A stretch of 64,000 nt of DNA from Phoronis australis (lineage: Eukaryota; Phoronida; Phoronidae), in the NCBI GenBank assembly GCA_002633005.1, contig NMRA01000064.1, positions 622,354 through 686,353 of the forward strand, given 5' to 3'. Positions 26,748 through 39,803 of the stretch are shown one piece after another. The position numbers and the translations under genes were made by a program. Below the pieces are notes generated by a model. That model saw only the letters and a list, made by a program, of their open reading frames with translations, did not search any database and was not told the origin of the DNA. Positions within the stretch are counted from its first letter, which is position 1; every line of letters begins with the position of its first letter.

Positions 26748-29381
26748 GCAGTGAATGGCAGCGTATAATCTGATTCATTTAGAAGTTTGTGCAGTGTATA
26801 TACGGCTGGCAAAACTCCTGCAACACTTCACACAATTTTACACCAATCGCTTAAATAGAATCCTAGACCGTCTTTGTCCGCGGATTAACATCTGTGCCGC
26901 TTGCTTACAATCTTCTTCTCTAAATCAATGTTTTGGGTTTTTAACGACAATTAAAAAGGCCGTATTCAAGTTCCATTAAAAATAGATCGGGACACCTGCG
27001 CACTCCGAACTTCTACCCTGATACAAGGGCTGTCAATACTATACGTTTCATTTACCGTGGAACACGCACACAATATGTCTTCTTTATATTAAAATCGCCA
27101 AACCCCGCCCCTTTCTTATTTGACAATTCTCTTGACAGATTTGCCTAAATAAACATACTGCCGACACTGCAACATTCTCTATCACTCGCTAACGTATCTT
27201 CTCCCATTTATTCGGACTGGCTACCCGTCAAATAGTTATATAGTCTTTATAAAAGATCTTAAAAGATCTTTTAAATGGAAACGCTTACAAAATAACACGA
27301 GAATAAAAGTTCGACAAACATGTTTGTGAAACTGTGCAAACATATTTACATACTGCGTGTGTGCGAAACATTCAGCAAATACTCGCTATTTTAAAATATG
27401 TGTTAAACAGTGCTGTTGCTTGTGGCTGTCAGAACGTTTTTGAGCTAGACCGATCGTTGTGCGATATAGCAATCTGTTTACGCACTTCAGCCGATTTCCC
27501 ATGTTTTTGATAATGCGTGTTGCAGTTTAAGAGCTGGTTCATAGCCACGGAAAATCTGAAGCCGCGCCATGCATATTCATGCGACGGCAGCTTTCTTACT
27601 ATTAAAGTCTGATTGATGGTTTAAGAAATCCTTAAATCCTCGCTATCAGATGCGGCAGACGTCTCAACAGTTAAATCACGTTCGCTATAGGTTTATGACA
27701 GAAGGCTATCTGAATTTAATTACTGAATTAATGCATAACCACTGAAAACACGCAAATAAAAGAAGACAGATTAAAAATATATAACTTATCTTATTTTTAC
27801 AAGTATTGTACAAATTGCAACTTTACAATGTGACTGAGTGAGTAAGCAAAGCCACATAAAAACATATGTTACATAAACAATAGATAATGTTTCGAATTCG
27901 CAAGTACCTGGGCTGCGTTTCGTGGACCAAGAACCTTGTGAAAACTCAAGTCCTCGCGAGATATCGCCACGCATTTCAAGCGAAGGACATGACCATAACT
28001 AGCTTTTCTCGCAAGCATCTTTTGTCTACGGGACGCAGCCTTGGAATACTAAACGGAGAATACTGAAATAGTTTTGTTTCCTGAAGGTGCGTTGTGGCAC
28101 AAACCCGCTAACTGGCAACTGATATGGATAATCTTTTGTTAATTAAAAAAGGCCAGTCCCGGAAAGTACGCCATCAAGTCTGTCCGTTTTCTGAAAGGAA
28201 ACAGACAGATTTGAAAACTTTCTTCACGAAGAACCTGTTGATCGATAACAGGGCTCTCCTGAGTTTCAGCTCAGGTATTTTGTGCAATGGGCTCAACCAT
28301 GAGACCTGCCCACGTCTGATGCATCGCAAATGACATCAGACCACCTGCATTCTTTTCTTCTTGTATTTTTAAAGTACATCATCAACATTCAAACAAAATG
28401 ATGTTCATTTTATAAGTAAAGAGAACCCTGTTGTTTCAATAATAATAAGCTGCAATGCACAACCATGCGAATTCAGCACCAGACTGTTGAGTTTAAACAC
28501 TGATTGTCAAGATTAAAGATACAAGAACGGATCTCCTCTAAGAAATCTTTTCAATACACATTATCACTAATGATAAATATGGCATTTCCAAGTGTTCCGC
28601 CCAATATTTACACTCACTTTATTCTATACGAAAATGATCCCTTACCACTTGTATAAGTTGGTAGGAGCACAATGTTAATCAGGGATGGATGAATAAGTAA
28701 ATAAATAAAAAAATAAATTTATCAATCATCTGATGAAAAACTCATGAAAACATCACAATGAAGATTTGTGACTTTTCATTTTATAGCTCAGTCAGTTGGG
28801 CATGATGAATCACTGATTAAGAGATTTACTCATTTACTTACTTAGCCAACTCTACCAATTCACGACAAATTAATCGATCGCTCTGGCGTTTTGGAAATCG
28901 CCGGATTTTACAATTTCAGCAAGAAAAAATTGATTTGACACGAATGCCAAAAATATACAGTGCCAGATTTTACATTTGCAATCGTAGAGCGGAGGACTCT
29001 GTAGGACAGTTTGCTGACGTCATCATGGCGTCACTGCCATTGTGTCACTCAGCCAACGGTCTATGGTCGACTTGCAGTTGTTGCTTGTAACAACTCAACT
29101 CCTCTTGACGAGTGGTGTCAATCATTCCTAAAACACTGTTCTTGACCTTCGACATCCACACGACTTCACCGACAATACTGTCCTCTCTTCGTAATCTGTG
29201 GTTTTAAAATCGTGTGTTTTGAACGACGTGGGGACGCAGTCTTTGTTTCTATTCTTTAATGAATTCAAACATTCGTTAGGATTCAATTTGGACCTGCAAA
29301 GTGAAATCGCGTCGAAATTAGTCCTTCGTTGTAGCCGATGAAACAAAAGCTCACTGAGTAGAAATCATGTAAAGTTTGGAT

Positions 29382-29396
29382 GGCGCCATCTAGCGG
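29382..29396 (-). promoter_or_regulatory. CTCF-like motif between pinhead and ADMP
   Basis: The minus strand reads CCGCTAGATGGCGCC, matching CCASYAGRKGGCRSY at 14 of 15 positions. It also contains GGCGCC, a BMP-Smad (GC-rich SBE) core, so a Smad site is an alternative reading. Occupancy is unknown. Confidence 0.45.
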
Positions 29397-30388
29397 TAAC
29401 AAAATTAATCTAGTTTAGGCTTACTGCATGTACGTACAGATACAAAAATCAACGAGAGTGGCAACCTTTTGAGGGCCATATTATCATTTGGATGTTAAAT
29501 TTTACGATGACGCAAAAACAAAGGGAAATTAAACGCTGTAACATGAATTTTTGTATCATGGTAACGCATATATCCCAATTCGCTGGTTGAACCATCCTCT
29601 CTTAATATACACAATACCCAAAATGGTTCTATCCCCAATTATTACACACCCCGTCACTTTTTCACAGGTGTTACAGTTAAATAGTCCTGGCATAAGCAGA
29701 GACCCTTCCCTAGCGGCCCCCATTTCCGCCAGTTGTCCTGCTCTGAATAGATGATACAGAAATGCCTTCAATTGGGTTAGTGCACTTTTTATTATCATGG
29801 AAATATTGTTTGCTAACCAACATGTCAATCATGTTACGGGCCCGATGCTTAGGGACAGATTGTTAATGATTTGTCGCTCGCTTGAGTAACAATAGAGCCC
29901 CTCATCGGCTCATCTAGTCTATAAGGAAAGAAAAAGAGCCATCGGCCGTGAGCCAAAAATGTCACTTCTGAAGTCTAACATAAATATGCCCTTGAGCGAG
30001 CTAAAGAAAGCTGAACAAAAACATCTTGGCTAGAATATTATACCAGGGGGATTTTCTTTAATGAAATACAACCTTAAATGTAATCTAAATTCCAGAACTG
30101 AGTTAATGTGAAATTAATTTTTGATACAGTCAATGGCATTAGAGAAGAGATGTTATTAGTAGAATCAGATATGTTGTGGAAACTAGGCTAAGAGGAGAAT
30201 AGGACACGACACCAATAGTTCCCCTAAATGACAATGGTAACGGAAAAAATAACTTGCCGTTGTAACACGAATCGGGGCGGTATTTTTACTTGTACATTAG
30301 GCCTACATTGTAAAATCGTTTGGCTGTGGATCTGTACTATCTCACGGTGTATAAACGCAACTATTGTCACGAACATTTCATAACACGC

Positions 30389-33300
30389 TCACGATTTTGA
30401 CACAAAACGTCTTCCCAAATTACACATAATTAGAGGACAGGTATGTACAGAAGGGTCTACGCACCATTTCAGACATCTGTTCTGGCGAGAGTCTCGACAG
30501 GTGCCCGAGCACATTCCCACGTCAATCGTCTTTCTGCGTGTCATCAAATGCCACGTGGTGTTGTCCAGGTACGTTTCATCATACACCTGCACGTATCGCA
30601 TTCGGTAGCAGTGTCCGGCACAGTGACACCGACGTATGACTGACACTAACTCACTGCCTGCGAATACATTACGTTACATATCCACCATGAGCAAACAGTG
30701 CTGACAAACATTAAAATAGCGAAGGCACGCATAAAACGGTCTAATGTGTAATTTAATGAAAGTAGAACCAGAGTTTAGACTCGCAATAAAAATTAATAAA
30801 ACATCAACAACCTTTCACTGAGGAACACAATAAAACCAGAAGAACGTGCAAACTGAATGGGTCTGCATGCATGCACCTGCAGTAGACACGCAGCCTGCCT
30901 GTAAAGCAGTATTACGCGGTACTGCAAGTAGAAACCCAGTAGTACACGTCTAAATTTTGCAAATCAAAGCGTAGTTGCAATGCCCAACGTAGCAAAGGAT
31001 ACGAAATGGATAGATTCACGTCATCCTTCTCTATATTTATTCATAATTCTGTGTTTTTAGCACCAACTCCCGGCAAGATTTACGAGCCCATTGCAAATTA
31101 CGTCAGCATGCAGACACAACCTTGTGTGAGTGTCTCATTCACTGTGACAGTTGAAAATGCTACTAATTTGCATACGACATAGTGTCAAGAGGCACTTAAA
31201 AGGGTTGACTGCTTTGGATTTTAAAGAGACAACAAACCCGCGCCTTCTCTCAAAAACAAACTTTTGATATAGTTTACAAATTGTAAAAATTAGTCTCTCG
31301 TCTTGTTGCTTACAAAGATTAGAAACGATTTCTAGTCATGAAATAAACTGCCAGGTTGTTGTTATTTCAGATCACGCCTATTAAATTGGTAGTCACGGCG
31401 GGTTAGTAATAGTCACCAAGGTAGTTTCAAAGGAATCTTCAATTTATTATAACCAATTTCAATCCAAGCAAAGGTTCATAACGAGACTGCTGTGCTTTGG
31501 AAGAGCAAACACGCCTGTGAAGAACGTCATTTTAACATCAGAACTAGATTATAACAGCGTTCATGACGTGTTAGTTTAGGACTGCCATTATTTCTAAAAG
31601 TGTAGTGAATAGCACAGATAACGATTCTTTAATAACTCATGTGTATGTGTGTTTTGTAACATCTAATTGCAAATTTGTTCGAAAACTTATATTTAACAAA
31701 TCGAAGACACAGAGACTTCCCTGCACGTGTGCGCACAAAAATATCTCACGCTCTCTATTTCCCCTCGTGGACGTATGCTTCCCCTTGTGGGCCATTTTCC
31801 CGTCTCACGGACATATTTCTTACCTCACAAACGGACCAACCCTGCTCTCGCACATTATACTCTGCCTGCGGTGCCACCTTCCCATTCACAGGGCTGCCGG
31901 ACCATTTTCGTTGCTGTTTCAATAAATGATTTGCTTATGATAATTTTAAATAAAAATTGTCTTTCTTTCACTGCATACTGTAAAAGCTATCCAATTTGTA
32001 ATGTCATTGCGAAGATTTTCAAAATTTAATCAATATTAGGGTTCATGCATTGTAAGTTCAAAAGCACTTTCACTCCATCCCCAACTTACAGTGTCATTAT
32101 ATGAAGTTTTGATTTTTTTCTTTTCATCATTTAGTTTAGAGCAAATAGACGAAATTTCGTAGGAATGAGCTTAAAAGCAAATATTTCGAAGACAATTTTG
32201 GAATAGAGATGTTATGTCAGGTTATGCGAAGCTGACCGAGATGGGGACGGCGTGGCAGTGATGCAGTAGCTTTCGCGGGCTAGGAATAAGGAGTGGGAGT
32301 ATTGTTGCTTTGTCCACGAGCAAAGAAATATGTCTGCGAGACGGTGTTCTGGAAGGAGGAATATGCGTCTGAGAGAGGGTAATAGCGTGCACTAATTAAC
32401 CATGTTTTTCGCGGGTAGGCCCGAGAAGCGCGCCCGGGCAGCGGCAGCCAGCACATGTGGAAACTACTTTAGACACCAGGTGGCGAGACCGTTAGGAAAT
32501 AACCCAGTTATTTACCAGAACGGTAAGCAGGGAGAATGATCAAATGCAGAAACGGTCGCATGCTTTTGAAGCCAGGTATTACAAGATAATGCCATTCAAT
32601 TTTCGTGAGAAATGTTAGTCCCATGTGGAGATAACTCTGACCGGCTAGCATAGATATTAGACGCTAGCACTGGCTTACGAAGTAAAGGGAACTAGTCTCT
32701 GCGACTTACTTGAGCAAGTGCGTGTATGTCAGCACAGAATAATCTTTGGAAAGAAATGCATTCTCGATTTCCGGCACGACATTTTTGTCTGTGCTAGATG
32801 AGCCAGTTCGTGGACGAGACAGTCTCGCCACCTGGTGACCAGCTTATCTGACATTTGAAAGTTCAAAACAAAGTGAATTTTTCTGATAAATTACTATTTA
32901 TTCACAACACTTCCCTCCCTTCCCCCTCCCTCTCTCCCCAGGAAATGACGTTACTATAGCATCACATCTAAGCGGTATTAGGAGGACACAATACATATGT
33001 CAAACATAACTTGCATACATTTCGATCAGCTGCGTATCATTTCTAAATAGTACCCCATCTCATAGTACCGCATCTCATAGTGCCCCATCTCTAAATAGTA
33101 CCCCATCTCACAGTACCCCATCTCCCCAATTCAAGGCAAAGGTAAACGAACTTACCATTAGGTCCTTTTATTGAAATAGTTTTGTTGTGTTTTGGCTGAC
33201 AGGACTTTTCTGCAAGAGAAATAAAAATATCAGAGGTAAAAAAAGCCTAAAAATTTAGTATCAGATCAGTGTTTTATAACAGACGAGACTTTTGATGATA

Positions 33301-36300
33301 ACACGTAGTTAGTATATACATTTACAATACAGTTATTTTGCATGGATCACATTAAACTGAGATGTTCCTTGTCCTAGTTCTGTTAAAGTGAAAAGTTTTG
33401 AGAGTTTACGTAAGTAAATCGTCACAAGTATTACTGTTGTCATTGTTTTGTGTACGCTGACTGTGAAGTAAATCGTCACAAGTATTACTATTGTCATTGT
33501 TTTGTGGACATAAGCATAATTCGTCAGGCTCTTTAGCGCTTTGCACGTCTTTCAGATTGAGCAAAAACGGTCAGTACTTCATAGTACTGGCGCAAGAATA
33601 AATTTCTCACATGCATTGCGCTCGTCATCAAGTCCACAAAGAAAACAATCAAAATTTCAACTATACTCAACCAATTGATAAAATTATGCAATAATTCATT
33701 TGATCGACAGGTATTCAGTTTCTCTCATACCCATTTCTATCGAACCAGTCTCAAGGACTAAAAGTGATAATTAATATTTCATAAGGTGTGACTTCAAACA
33801 TTGACTACTCGAGACATTTTGCACAAAGCAATCAAGTGACTTTGTGACTTACTGGCTACCCCTTATATCACATCGTATAACTTCACCGTGGTGTCACTTA
33901 TTAAGAATTATTGTTCCATTAAACAAGACCAACGATGTGAAAGCTTGAGTCAGGGTTAAGATGAAAAGAACCGACTTCACACGTCTATGCTGATATATTT
34001 AAAATAAACATTGGCATCTGACTGCTGTGGTATGTTTTCATTTTATTGTTCTAGCCGCGTGTATGCGTATGTTATAACGAGATCGTACATGGCGAACACC
34101 ATAACCCAACAGAGTGACCATAATGTACAGAGTGACATAAAATGTATTGTACAAACACACTATCTTTTGTTATGATCTTCAAAAATGTGTAACAGTCCGC
34201 CTGCTTGACCTCTATGATTGTCCATGCGTTTGGAACAAGAAGAAAACTTCAACAAAGGAATTCCACTCACTAAGATACGTACGGTTTTTTCTACACTGAC
34301 CAGAACACATGCCAACATCAACTTCTGTTTCGTACGGAGTGTTGAGAAAGTAGACTTTTATAAACTTTTGTCTTGTGCATCTTGATGGAGATTTCACGCA
34401 GTGACAATCCTGTATTATTTCATGGTCAACAGGTCCTTCCAAGAGACTGTAACGTTCTGTATTTATTTTGGTAGGAATGCAGGTTGAACTGCTTGGACAA
34501 GATGGTGGTGAATCCTGGAATTGGAGAACTTCGCTTTTATTTCTGATTATTTTTTCTTGATTTCTAGTTTTTTTACGCAGGGCAGATCAGTCTTTCCACA
34601 CCGTATCAGTGAAATTTGCAGGCTCTTTCTGGTCTACCTATTGTGAAAGATTAAGATTGAAGCTGGTGGATAACGGGTGACATTAATTCTTATGCGAAAA
34701 AGAAAGTGCCATTGTGTAGATCAGCCAGAAACTGCGGAATATAAGAAGTAACTAAAGTATTACTTCACACATTTAACATCTTTAATGGGTTAACGCTCAA
34801 GGGTAATGCAAAAATAAGTACTACATTGAAATACAAATTGGTTATAAACTGAACACGTGTGGGGTCGTTCAAAGAACTGAAATGAAAATTTGTTTGTATT
34901 AATACCCAGTTTTCCCAGAGCTTCCCTTAGCGTGCAAATAAAGCGATAATAGCTCAAGGTCAGCCAGTTCATGGACTTTATTAAATTTTCAAATTCTATC
35001 GTCCATATGTCTTTCAGTCGTTTTGAAGGGAGCAATGTATCTTGCCTCCAGAAACGGCGGCAGACGCTGCACATACACACGGACTGTTTAGATAAACGAT
35101 TGCAAGGTGACAGAACGTTGTTGTAATAAACAACCGTGAAGAAACCTTATGGACGCATTGAAGACGATCCCGTGTTCCAAGGGCTTTTAGTCCAAAGAGA
35201 TTAAAGCTGTAAAAGACAGATATTCCCCTCAAGTCAAAATAAACATGTCACCGGATTTCGCTGTTTCACACGAGAAAGGTGACGTAAAAACTATCCCGGG
35301 AATGTAAATCTCGTCGGTCAAATTTACGCGCAGTTGCAAAATATTTTACCACGTGGTGTGCAATTGTTGACGCTAATTGACCAATCATATGATAAGTGCA
35401 ACATACACAGAATCATTGGCAAGTAAACATGTTTTTATTTACATACAATACAGTTTGAGTTTCTGAATGTCGTACTCCGTACTTTCTATGTTGTGTGGTA
35501 TTTAGATTTTCATCAGTGGGCAAAATTGATCATTTAATGTATAAACTAACATCGACTTCTTGGGGGCAACTCGGTGCAAACGCACACACGAAGCTCAATA
35601 TAAGTATTCATACACGTTCAGCCGTGAATTTCCACAAAACAAGAATCTTTTAGTCACGACAGGCTATAACCTTGCATTCTATTATTGATAGAGAAATAGC
35701 GTGGCCTGTATGTTTACTTTCCAAGTAAAAGAATCGTATACTTACTGCCCCGTGCTTATTGTCTTCGAACCACACCGAGTTGGCCAGGCATGTTTGCTTA
35801 CAATGACCCACATCCAAATAAATAGGACGTCTCGAAGTATCTGAGCAAACAAAAATTATTGTTGCTTCATTTTACATGGTTTTCAAATTCTTCTATTTAC
35901 ACTGAAAATACACATCGTATACATCTAATATCCAAATTGCTTTAAGATCAACACTTTTACTGATTCATGAGAGCTGACTCTCGCGCACACCTGAACTTCA
36001 ATGAACCCACAGCTGTAAACGTTGACGTTAAACGAACCCAACTGTCACTCAAATATAACAAATATGACGGAAAATGTCATTGTTTATTTTCATCACAGTA
36101 GTGCTTTACATGTATTAATGTAATTGGAACAAAACCGGCCGTTTGTCTATTTTTTTTCTCACCATAGCCTGCAATTATCCGCTTGCTCTGTCGTTCACAA
36201 CAAGCTTCTGGAGAGGCACTTGAATTTTTGGGCGGGAAAGCCTTGCCTTCTGTTTTGTTGTCTTTCAGGGGTACTGTGTAGACACCTGTGAATTTCCAGA

Positions 36301-36662
36301 ATATTCGCGTTAACGCCAAGCACAACACACAAACAAATTAAACTAAATCCTTTTAAGGCCGCATCAAGTCCAACACTTATAAACCGAAAATCTTCACTTA
36401 GACCGTTCATTACTTTCAACTCTTCTTTGTTCAGAATGTGATTTAAAATCACCTAAACGCTTTAATTCCTTATCTGCTCGAATAATCTCATTTTCCAATA
36501 AATCCTTCGTCGGTGCCCATTTTACACCAAGGTAAGTATAATCCGCTGAATGTTCCTAGATGGCGTTGTCGGAAATTGTGCGGCTGGAGTCTGCCTACCT
36601 ATAAAATGACAGACGACAGCGGTACATAACAGACTCCTCAGTGGCAACATATTGGCTTCCAT
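30389..36662 (-). CDS. pnhd: Pinhead, secreted cysteine-rich ADMP antagonist
   Basis: Secreted protein known from chordate embryos as an antagonist of Admp. Six exons (36599-36662, 36163-36285, 35746-35840, 34271-34514, 33156-33209, 30389-30657) join in phases 1, 1, 0, 1, 1 and give 282 aa. The first ATG (36662) is used; an in-frame ATG at 36650 would remove four residues. A signal peptide follows (LPLRSLLCTAVVCHFIG). The mature protein has three related cysteine modules, each ending in a DVG-C-x-x-x-C motif: DVGHCKQTC (72-80), DVGMCSGQC (160-168) and DVGMCSGTC (239-247). Modules 2 and 3 begin with C-H-C (DCHC 130-133; RCHC 203-206). The C-terminus has further cysteines (255, 258, 267, 272). 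Intron 5 (2.5 kb) holds a MITE. Exon 1 is short and was found from the signal peptide, donor and phase; the other joins are firm. Identification as pinhead rests on the modules and on ADMP lying directly downstream on the same strand. Confidence 0.87.
32475..32837. mobile_element. Small inverted-repeat element (MITE-like) in pinhead intron 5
   Basis: CACCAGGTGGCGAGAC at 32475-32490 is repeated in inverse orientation at 32822-32837, 363 bp outside to outside. No target-site duplication is evident. The terminal sequence also resembles a CTCF core (12 of 15), in convergent orientation. Confidence 0.5.
33412..33506 (+). repeat. 54-bp tandem duplication in pinhead intron 4
   Basis: AAGTAAATCGTCACAAGTAT and the following ~20 bp occur twice with a 54-bp period and one substitution within the shared 41 bp. 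Confidence 0.8.
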
Positions 36663-39600
36663 GTGCTTTCTCGCTGTTTCCTAAATTAACTGACTGTGAT
36701 GCATTCTGCTACTGTTTAGTTATAGATGAGGAGCAAATTTGGCAATTGCTGCTTGTTTTTCATTGGTAGACTGAGCGTCTAGACCGCTTCAGGATACGCT
36801 CAATAGTTTTTGCTAATGACTTGGTCGAAGGTCCTTTCTCTTCAATTTCAATCGAGTAATGCTAGAAGCAAAAACACCTATTCTCGAACACATTCAGTTC
36901 ACCGGCCTTTTATTCGCCAAACAAAGAAAGTTTATTTTGAAAAAACATTGGGGCAGAAAGATCATTATCTTAAGCTCTTATAAAGACATGTGTATTATTG
37001 GATAAAATAATTGAAAGCCAACGAGGCCTGATATAGCCGATTGTTGTACTATGATATCTCGTCGGATATGTGGCGCCTACCGACAAAGCAAATCATGGCA
37101 GTTTACATGCAACGTTCTGACTCGGGCATTTAACACCGTCAACTGAGCGTATATTGTGCCATTATAAAACGGAGCTAGTTGAAAAGGAAAACGATTTTAT
37201 ACGATTTTTAGCACCTTTTAACACGCCTCAAGGGTAGAAAAACTATCAATGGCATTGATATATTTTTCTAGCGCCAACTCGGATTAACGAGGGAAGTGTA
37301 CGAGTTACATACGTTGCCTGAGGCAGGAATCATGAGCGCTCAACCAATGCAAGGTCAAAGATCCCAAGGCCACGCGCTTACAAGATCGAGTTCACTTATA
37401 TTCTTGAAACGCTATATTTGAATAAAAATTGCCCGGAAATCAGTAAAATGCTGGAATAACAGTTTCCACGTAACACGCTTGGTACGCTACAGGTGTTTGT
37501 ATCAGATTTCCGAGAATTGCACGTTCCACATTCCACTTTACAATACACTTGCCTACGTTATTCAATCATCAAGACTAAACCCATTTTGTCGGTGTTTACG
37601 AAGGAACATTATGAAAATTTAATCACTCCAAATCGGATATTTTTACTGTTCAACAGTAATTCAACGCGAAATCACTTCGCAGTATTTCCTATGCAATAGT
37701 CCGAATTATTAGATAACTTGCAAAATGGTCGGCCCTGGTAACCATTCGGAATAGACTTGTATAGAGTGAGAAACCCTTTTCTGACGTTCTGTTGTTGTTG
37801 TAATTGAAAAATAATCCTGAAGTCATGCAACATTCAATTTTATTGAGTAAATAAAATTTGTTATTTGTGCAACCTCAGGCAAAATATGTAATAGCCAACA
37901 ACCCATAACATCTGGAAGCTTTTTTACTACAGTCAAAGATATTATAGTATATAGTATCTTTGCTATAGTGGAGCCAACAAAACAGTGGAGTATTTGCTTA
38001 CGTTATTTTTTTTTTTTCGTTTCAGGCGATTGATTGCACTGAAAGAGCTCCATCAGTGAAAAATATAGCATGTAAGAAAAAATAACCACGAAGGAAAACA
38101 TTTTGAATACTCCAGGGATGTAACTGTCCTCGCTTATATTACCAGAGTCCAATATGGCTCTTTTGAAAGGCAAAAATGGACATACAATTTAGGTTTGATG
38201 AGAAAAATATCGCTAACGTGTAAGCATTCTGATTTGAAGTCACTCGGAAAGTGTTTCGGTTGTAAGTGGTTACAATACATTTTATGGGTTGAAAAAGCGC
38301 TAATATATCTTCAAATCGAAACATAGTTACAGACAACTAGATATCCGTATTTTGTCTTGCCACATGTTGGTACTAATCAAATTTCTGCATCGGAGTCATT
38401 ATCGAATGCTGTATTCGAACCGAAATTTGATTCGTGTGTCACTCAAGTCATGCAAGTTCAAACCAGTGAAACGAAGCAGTTTTATCCCTAATGAGACAGG
38501 GTAATAAACTCCTTACTGGATATAATACGAAACTTAATACACAAGAATTTGAACTATTTGATATTTTTTGTACCGAACAATGGAAAACTGACGGAGTCCA
38601 GTCGACTAACGCGACAAAAATGTCATCCATTGCATAGAACAAACTCGAGGAATTCCAATCCAGCCTTAATGCTCTAAGCTGACAGGGTCATTTTTCGTTT
38701 GACCCTTTTATTTACAGAGTAATACTTAACGCAATTAACACTTGCGGGGTTCAGTAGTGAAAAATATTTACTGTTATGCTTTCATACCAACTTAGTCGCA
38801 GCATTTCTTTTATCTAGTTCACTAGCCTGCGGTGAACAGACTGTCATTCACGATAAAATGTTGCAAAAATGTTTACTTGCGCTGGACAAATGGTGGGTCT
38901 TGCCGGATTAGCCATCTTTAAGACCAAGCAGTACCACGAATCACTCCATCGAGAGGTCCGACGTCTATCATAACACCTAACTTTGCACTCTCTACCTCTA
39001 GTGGACAAGAAATTGCGGCAAACTACAACGGCGGGCTATGGTATATACGTAAATTCAATAGCATAACACGCTAATTTGAAAACATATATGTCCAACAAAA
39101 AGGTTGAATTTTTTATCGAATAAGAGTTTACAAGCGTAGTAACACAATAGCGTCGAACTCTTCGATGAAAATCTGTTTGTCAGTGCTAGTCATAATAGAG
39201 AAAGAGTTCTTTATCGATTGTACTCCGAAAACCTGAAATACTCGGCAGAAAATGACGACGCTTGGCCAGTTGACATGAAATGATCAGGGTGCTTCCTGAT
39301 CTACCGTGAGCAGGCAGTCAAACCCCTAATAGGAACCCGTCTAAACCAACGCACAGTTCAAGTGAATTAAATTGCGATTCAAATTAATTTTGTCACCAGC
39401 GAAATTTCCTGCTAGGAAAATCTATTTTAATTTACGACACACAGGTGCGCCCACTATATATCTTTACATAAATATGATCGTCTGTCATTCGATCATCATT
39501 CAATATCGCGTGTCAATCATCTTTTTGGCTAGAGGCTAGGGTGTCTTGACACTCTCTACTTTCTCAATTCATAAGACGTCGATGTAGAAATACCGGACAT

Positions 39601-39803
39601 GGTTGGGTGAAACTTTCCAGAGCAAATATTGCGGAGAAAACAAACATTATCCGCCTGAGGGGGAGTCCGCTGATATTTAATGGTTCTAAACACGCGTCAA
39701 CATAAAAAGAAAACTTCAAGTTCACGCTCCTTCAATGCAAACAAATCCCACAATGCACTTTAGTTTAGTATAACCACTAACTGCGGAAATCAGTGGATGA
39801 AAA
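36663..39803. other. Upstream region of pinhead
   Basis: No coding exon is recognised. It presumably includes the pinhead promoter and 5' UTR next to 36662. A TAGATGGCG core at 36557-36565, within pinhead intron 1, is a weak CTCF-like match. Confidence 0.5.

Larger units (their letters stand above)
26656..30388. promoter_or_regulatory. ADMP upstream region / pinhead-ADMP intergenic spacer
   Basis: The 3.7 kb between the pinhead stop and the ADMP start codon must hold the ADMP promoter and, by analogy with ascidians, probably its enhancer. A TATA-like TATACAAATA sits at 26738-26747 (minus), 83-92 bp before the ATG. A CTCF-like site lies at 29382-29396. No coding exon was recognised. A stretch at 28785-28830 with TAGCTCAGTCAGTTGG resembles a tRNA A-box, but no B-box follows. 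Confidence 0.6.

Noticed and set aside
28785-28830. A second tRNA-derived SINE
   Set aside because: A-box-like text only, no B-box within tRNA distance.
31605-32029. Overlapping plus-strand frames of about 100 codons in pinhead intron 5
   Set aside because: Three frames are open at once in C-rich sequence, with no conserved motif; shadows of composition.
36195-36452. A signal-peptide-like frame (ALKGFSLICLCVVLGVNANI) as the pinhead N-terminus
   Set aside because: It is out of frame with the downstream pinhead codons. The exon at 36599-36662 splices to 36285 in the right phase and supplies a signal peptide.
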